64,000 nucleotides of DNA from Candidatus Nitronauta litoralis (GTDB lineage Bacteria; Nitrospinota; Nitrospinia; Nitrospinales; Nitrospinaceae). Below, in pieces: positions 63,030 through 64,000 of this stretch. The DNA lies in the NCBI GenBank assembly GCA_015698285.1, contig CP048685.1, forward strand, positions 1,302,001-1,366,000. The letters are read 5' to 3'. The notes beneath the pieces were generated by a model, which was given only the letters and a program-made list of their open reading frames with translations, was not told where the DNA came from and did no database searches. The position numbers were made by a program, and so were the translations under genes. Every line of letters starts with the position of its first letter. Positions within the stretch are counted from its first letter, which is position 1.

Positions 63030-63811
63030 GCAGTTCTTAATTGGAAATCAAAGTGTCCTGTCAAAACACCAGGATCATCTGCTGCAGGTTTATATTCGAT
63101 GATGAGTCGCTCCTGCTCTTCCCTTTTTAATTTCAGATTGCGCAGAACAAAGTCGCGTGCATTCAGTGTTTGAATGAATCGGTTGTCAGGAATGGCATCG
63201 CCTTTGAAATAAGTTTGCGTCACCAGTTCGGGGAGGCCTTCGGCTTTCGCAATAAAATGGATGTGTGGCGGGCGGAACCAGCCGATATCGAGATCGGCGG
63301 GGTAGTACCCGGGGATGATGGTACGGACCCGGTAGGAGCCGGTGGCATCCGTAATGGTATGGCCCCAATATTGAAAATTGGGGTCGAGTTTTCTCTCAAT
63401 CGTTTTTCCTCGCGGATCCTCAAACGTGTTTGCGAATGAATCATCCTGATGGTTGTAACGACCGCTGCTCGATGCCTGCCATAACATTAGGGAAGCATTG
63501 GGTACCGCTTCCCCATTGGGGTTCAGCACTTTCCCTGTCAGTGAAACGATTTGCCCTTCGGCCCTCTTTTGTTTTCCTTTAACCTGGGTCAGGTCCCAGT
63601 CGTTAGACATGGGAAAAGATTTTCCCTTATTACCGAGCTCCCGGATGGGTTCTATCGGGTCGTCAGGGTCTGGAAAGAAAGGTCCGAGGACTTGTTCAAA
63701 AACTCGGTTGGGTCTTTTTAAGCCAACCAGGAAAATCGCAGCAGCCACGGGTCCGCCAACCAGTAAAAGTTTCTTAAAAAGTTGTCGTCTTGAAAGCGTT
63801 GCTTTGCTCAT
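63026..63811 (-). CDS. Intradiol ring-cleavage dioxygenase-like protein with Tat signal
   Basis: A 261-residue protein. The N terminus SRRQLFKK followed by a hydrophobic stretch is a twin-arginine signal, so it should be exported folded with its iron. The body matches protocatechuate 3,4-dioxygenase beta-like proteins: VLGPFFPDP, GKVLNPNGEAVPNASLMLWQ, the Tyr ligands in SSGRYNHQ and IIPGYYP, and the two histidines in RPPHIHFIAK. An exported enzyme of this class may act on aromatic compounds outside the cytoplasm, or may be a structural relative. It starts the three-gene overlapping operon. Confidence 0.85.
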   Translation of the reverse strand: MSKATLSRRQLFKKLLLVGGPVAAAIFLVGLKRPNRVFEQVLGPFFPDPDDPIEPIRELGNKGKSFPMSNDWDLTQVKGKQKRAEGQIVSLTGKVLNPNGEAVPNASLMLWQASSSGRYNHQDDSFANTFEDPRGKTIERKLDPNFQYWGHTITDATGSYRVRTIIPGYYPADLDIGWFRPPHIHFIAKAEGLPELVTQTYFKGDAIPDNRFIQTLNARDFVLRNLKLKREEQERLIIEYKPAADDPGVLTGHFDFQLRTA

Positions 63812-63900
63812 GAACTAGCTCCGTTTCGATAAGGCGTTTTATGTGTTAATGAAAATGTTTTCCCCTTCAATAACCGCTATTCGCGTTCTTTAATAATTAA

Positions 63901-64000
63901 AGAGACCTTTGCATAATTCTAAAAACAAAGTCCATTGCGAGAATCTTCCTCGCCTGGAGGCGAGTCAGAATGTAGTTGGCTTTTTATTTGTCATTCTGAG
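63901..64000. repeat. Dispersed repeat, family C copy 2
   Basis: It begins AGAGACCTTTGCATAATTC, followed by TAAAAACAAAG, GCGAGAATCTTCCTCGCC and GTCAGAATG. It matches, in the opposite orientation, the element at 56254-56365. It runs off the right edge of the window, so its end cannot be seen. It lies upstream of the intradiol-dioxygenase-like gene. Confidence 0.6.

Overview
The window reads as chromosome of a Gram-negative bacterium of intermediate GC. It has many lipoproteins, a small LptM-like lipoprotein, an outer-membrane barrel, a GyrB with the Gram-negative-type insert, and TTG or GTG starts beside ATG. Gene content and style recall Nitrospinota or similar marine or sediment lineages, but that is an impression; no marker here fixes the taxon.

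Layout. 0-4 kb: a DUF2235 hydrolase and an unrecognised 395-aa protein. 4-10.5 kb, minus strand: cytochrome c, LptM-like lipoprotein, argH, then a possible envelope/cytoskeleton cluster (L,D-transpeptidase, Fic pseudogene, bactofilin, MinD/ParA-like ATPase, rsmI). The transpeptidase and the bactofilin share an N-terminal domain of about 45 residues, which suggests a common docking partner. 10.7-13.3 kb: SGNH hydrolase, small secreted proteins, an orphan ribbon-helix-helix protein and a ceramidase-like gene fragment. 13.4-18.0 kb: an AT-rich probable defence locus. It encodes a 1353-aa HTH / PD-(D/E)XK-like / P-loop NTPase / helical protein behind a promoter whose -10 box lies in a palindrome, plus a small partner resembling the N-terminal domain of some restriction endonucleases. 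18.0-31.2 kb, all minus strand: a housekeeping block of tRNA-Asn, recR, ybaB, dnaX, SRP RNA, two tRNA-Ser genes, serS, a TPR lipoprotein, gyrA, gyrB and dnaA.

31.7-47.8 kb: a phage-derived cluster with terminase, HK97-type portal, protease and capsid, connector, tail hub and fibre-like genes. It is followed by a receiver-only protein, a LexA/CI-type repressor with two HTH domains, and a divergent early operon behind a recognisable promoter and operator. No integrase, lysis gene, tail tube or tape measure was found, so it is either a decayed prophage or a reduced particle of gene-transfer-agent type.

47.8-64 kb: a CHASE-PAS-GGDEF cyclase, etfB without a neighbouring etfA, a creB-creC-creD locus with four TTCAT repeats at 11-bp spacing before creD, an outer-membrane barrel, a formylglycine-enzyme-like lipoprotein, a ParB-like protein, and dinB followed by five 92-bp tandem repeats. 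A tightly overlapping operon then encodes an exported intradiol-dioxygenase-like protein, a lipase-like hydrolase and a ceramidase-like membrane protein. Several families of short dispersed repeats lie between genes across the window.
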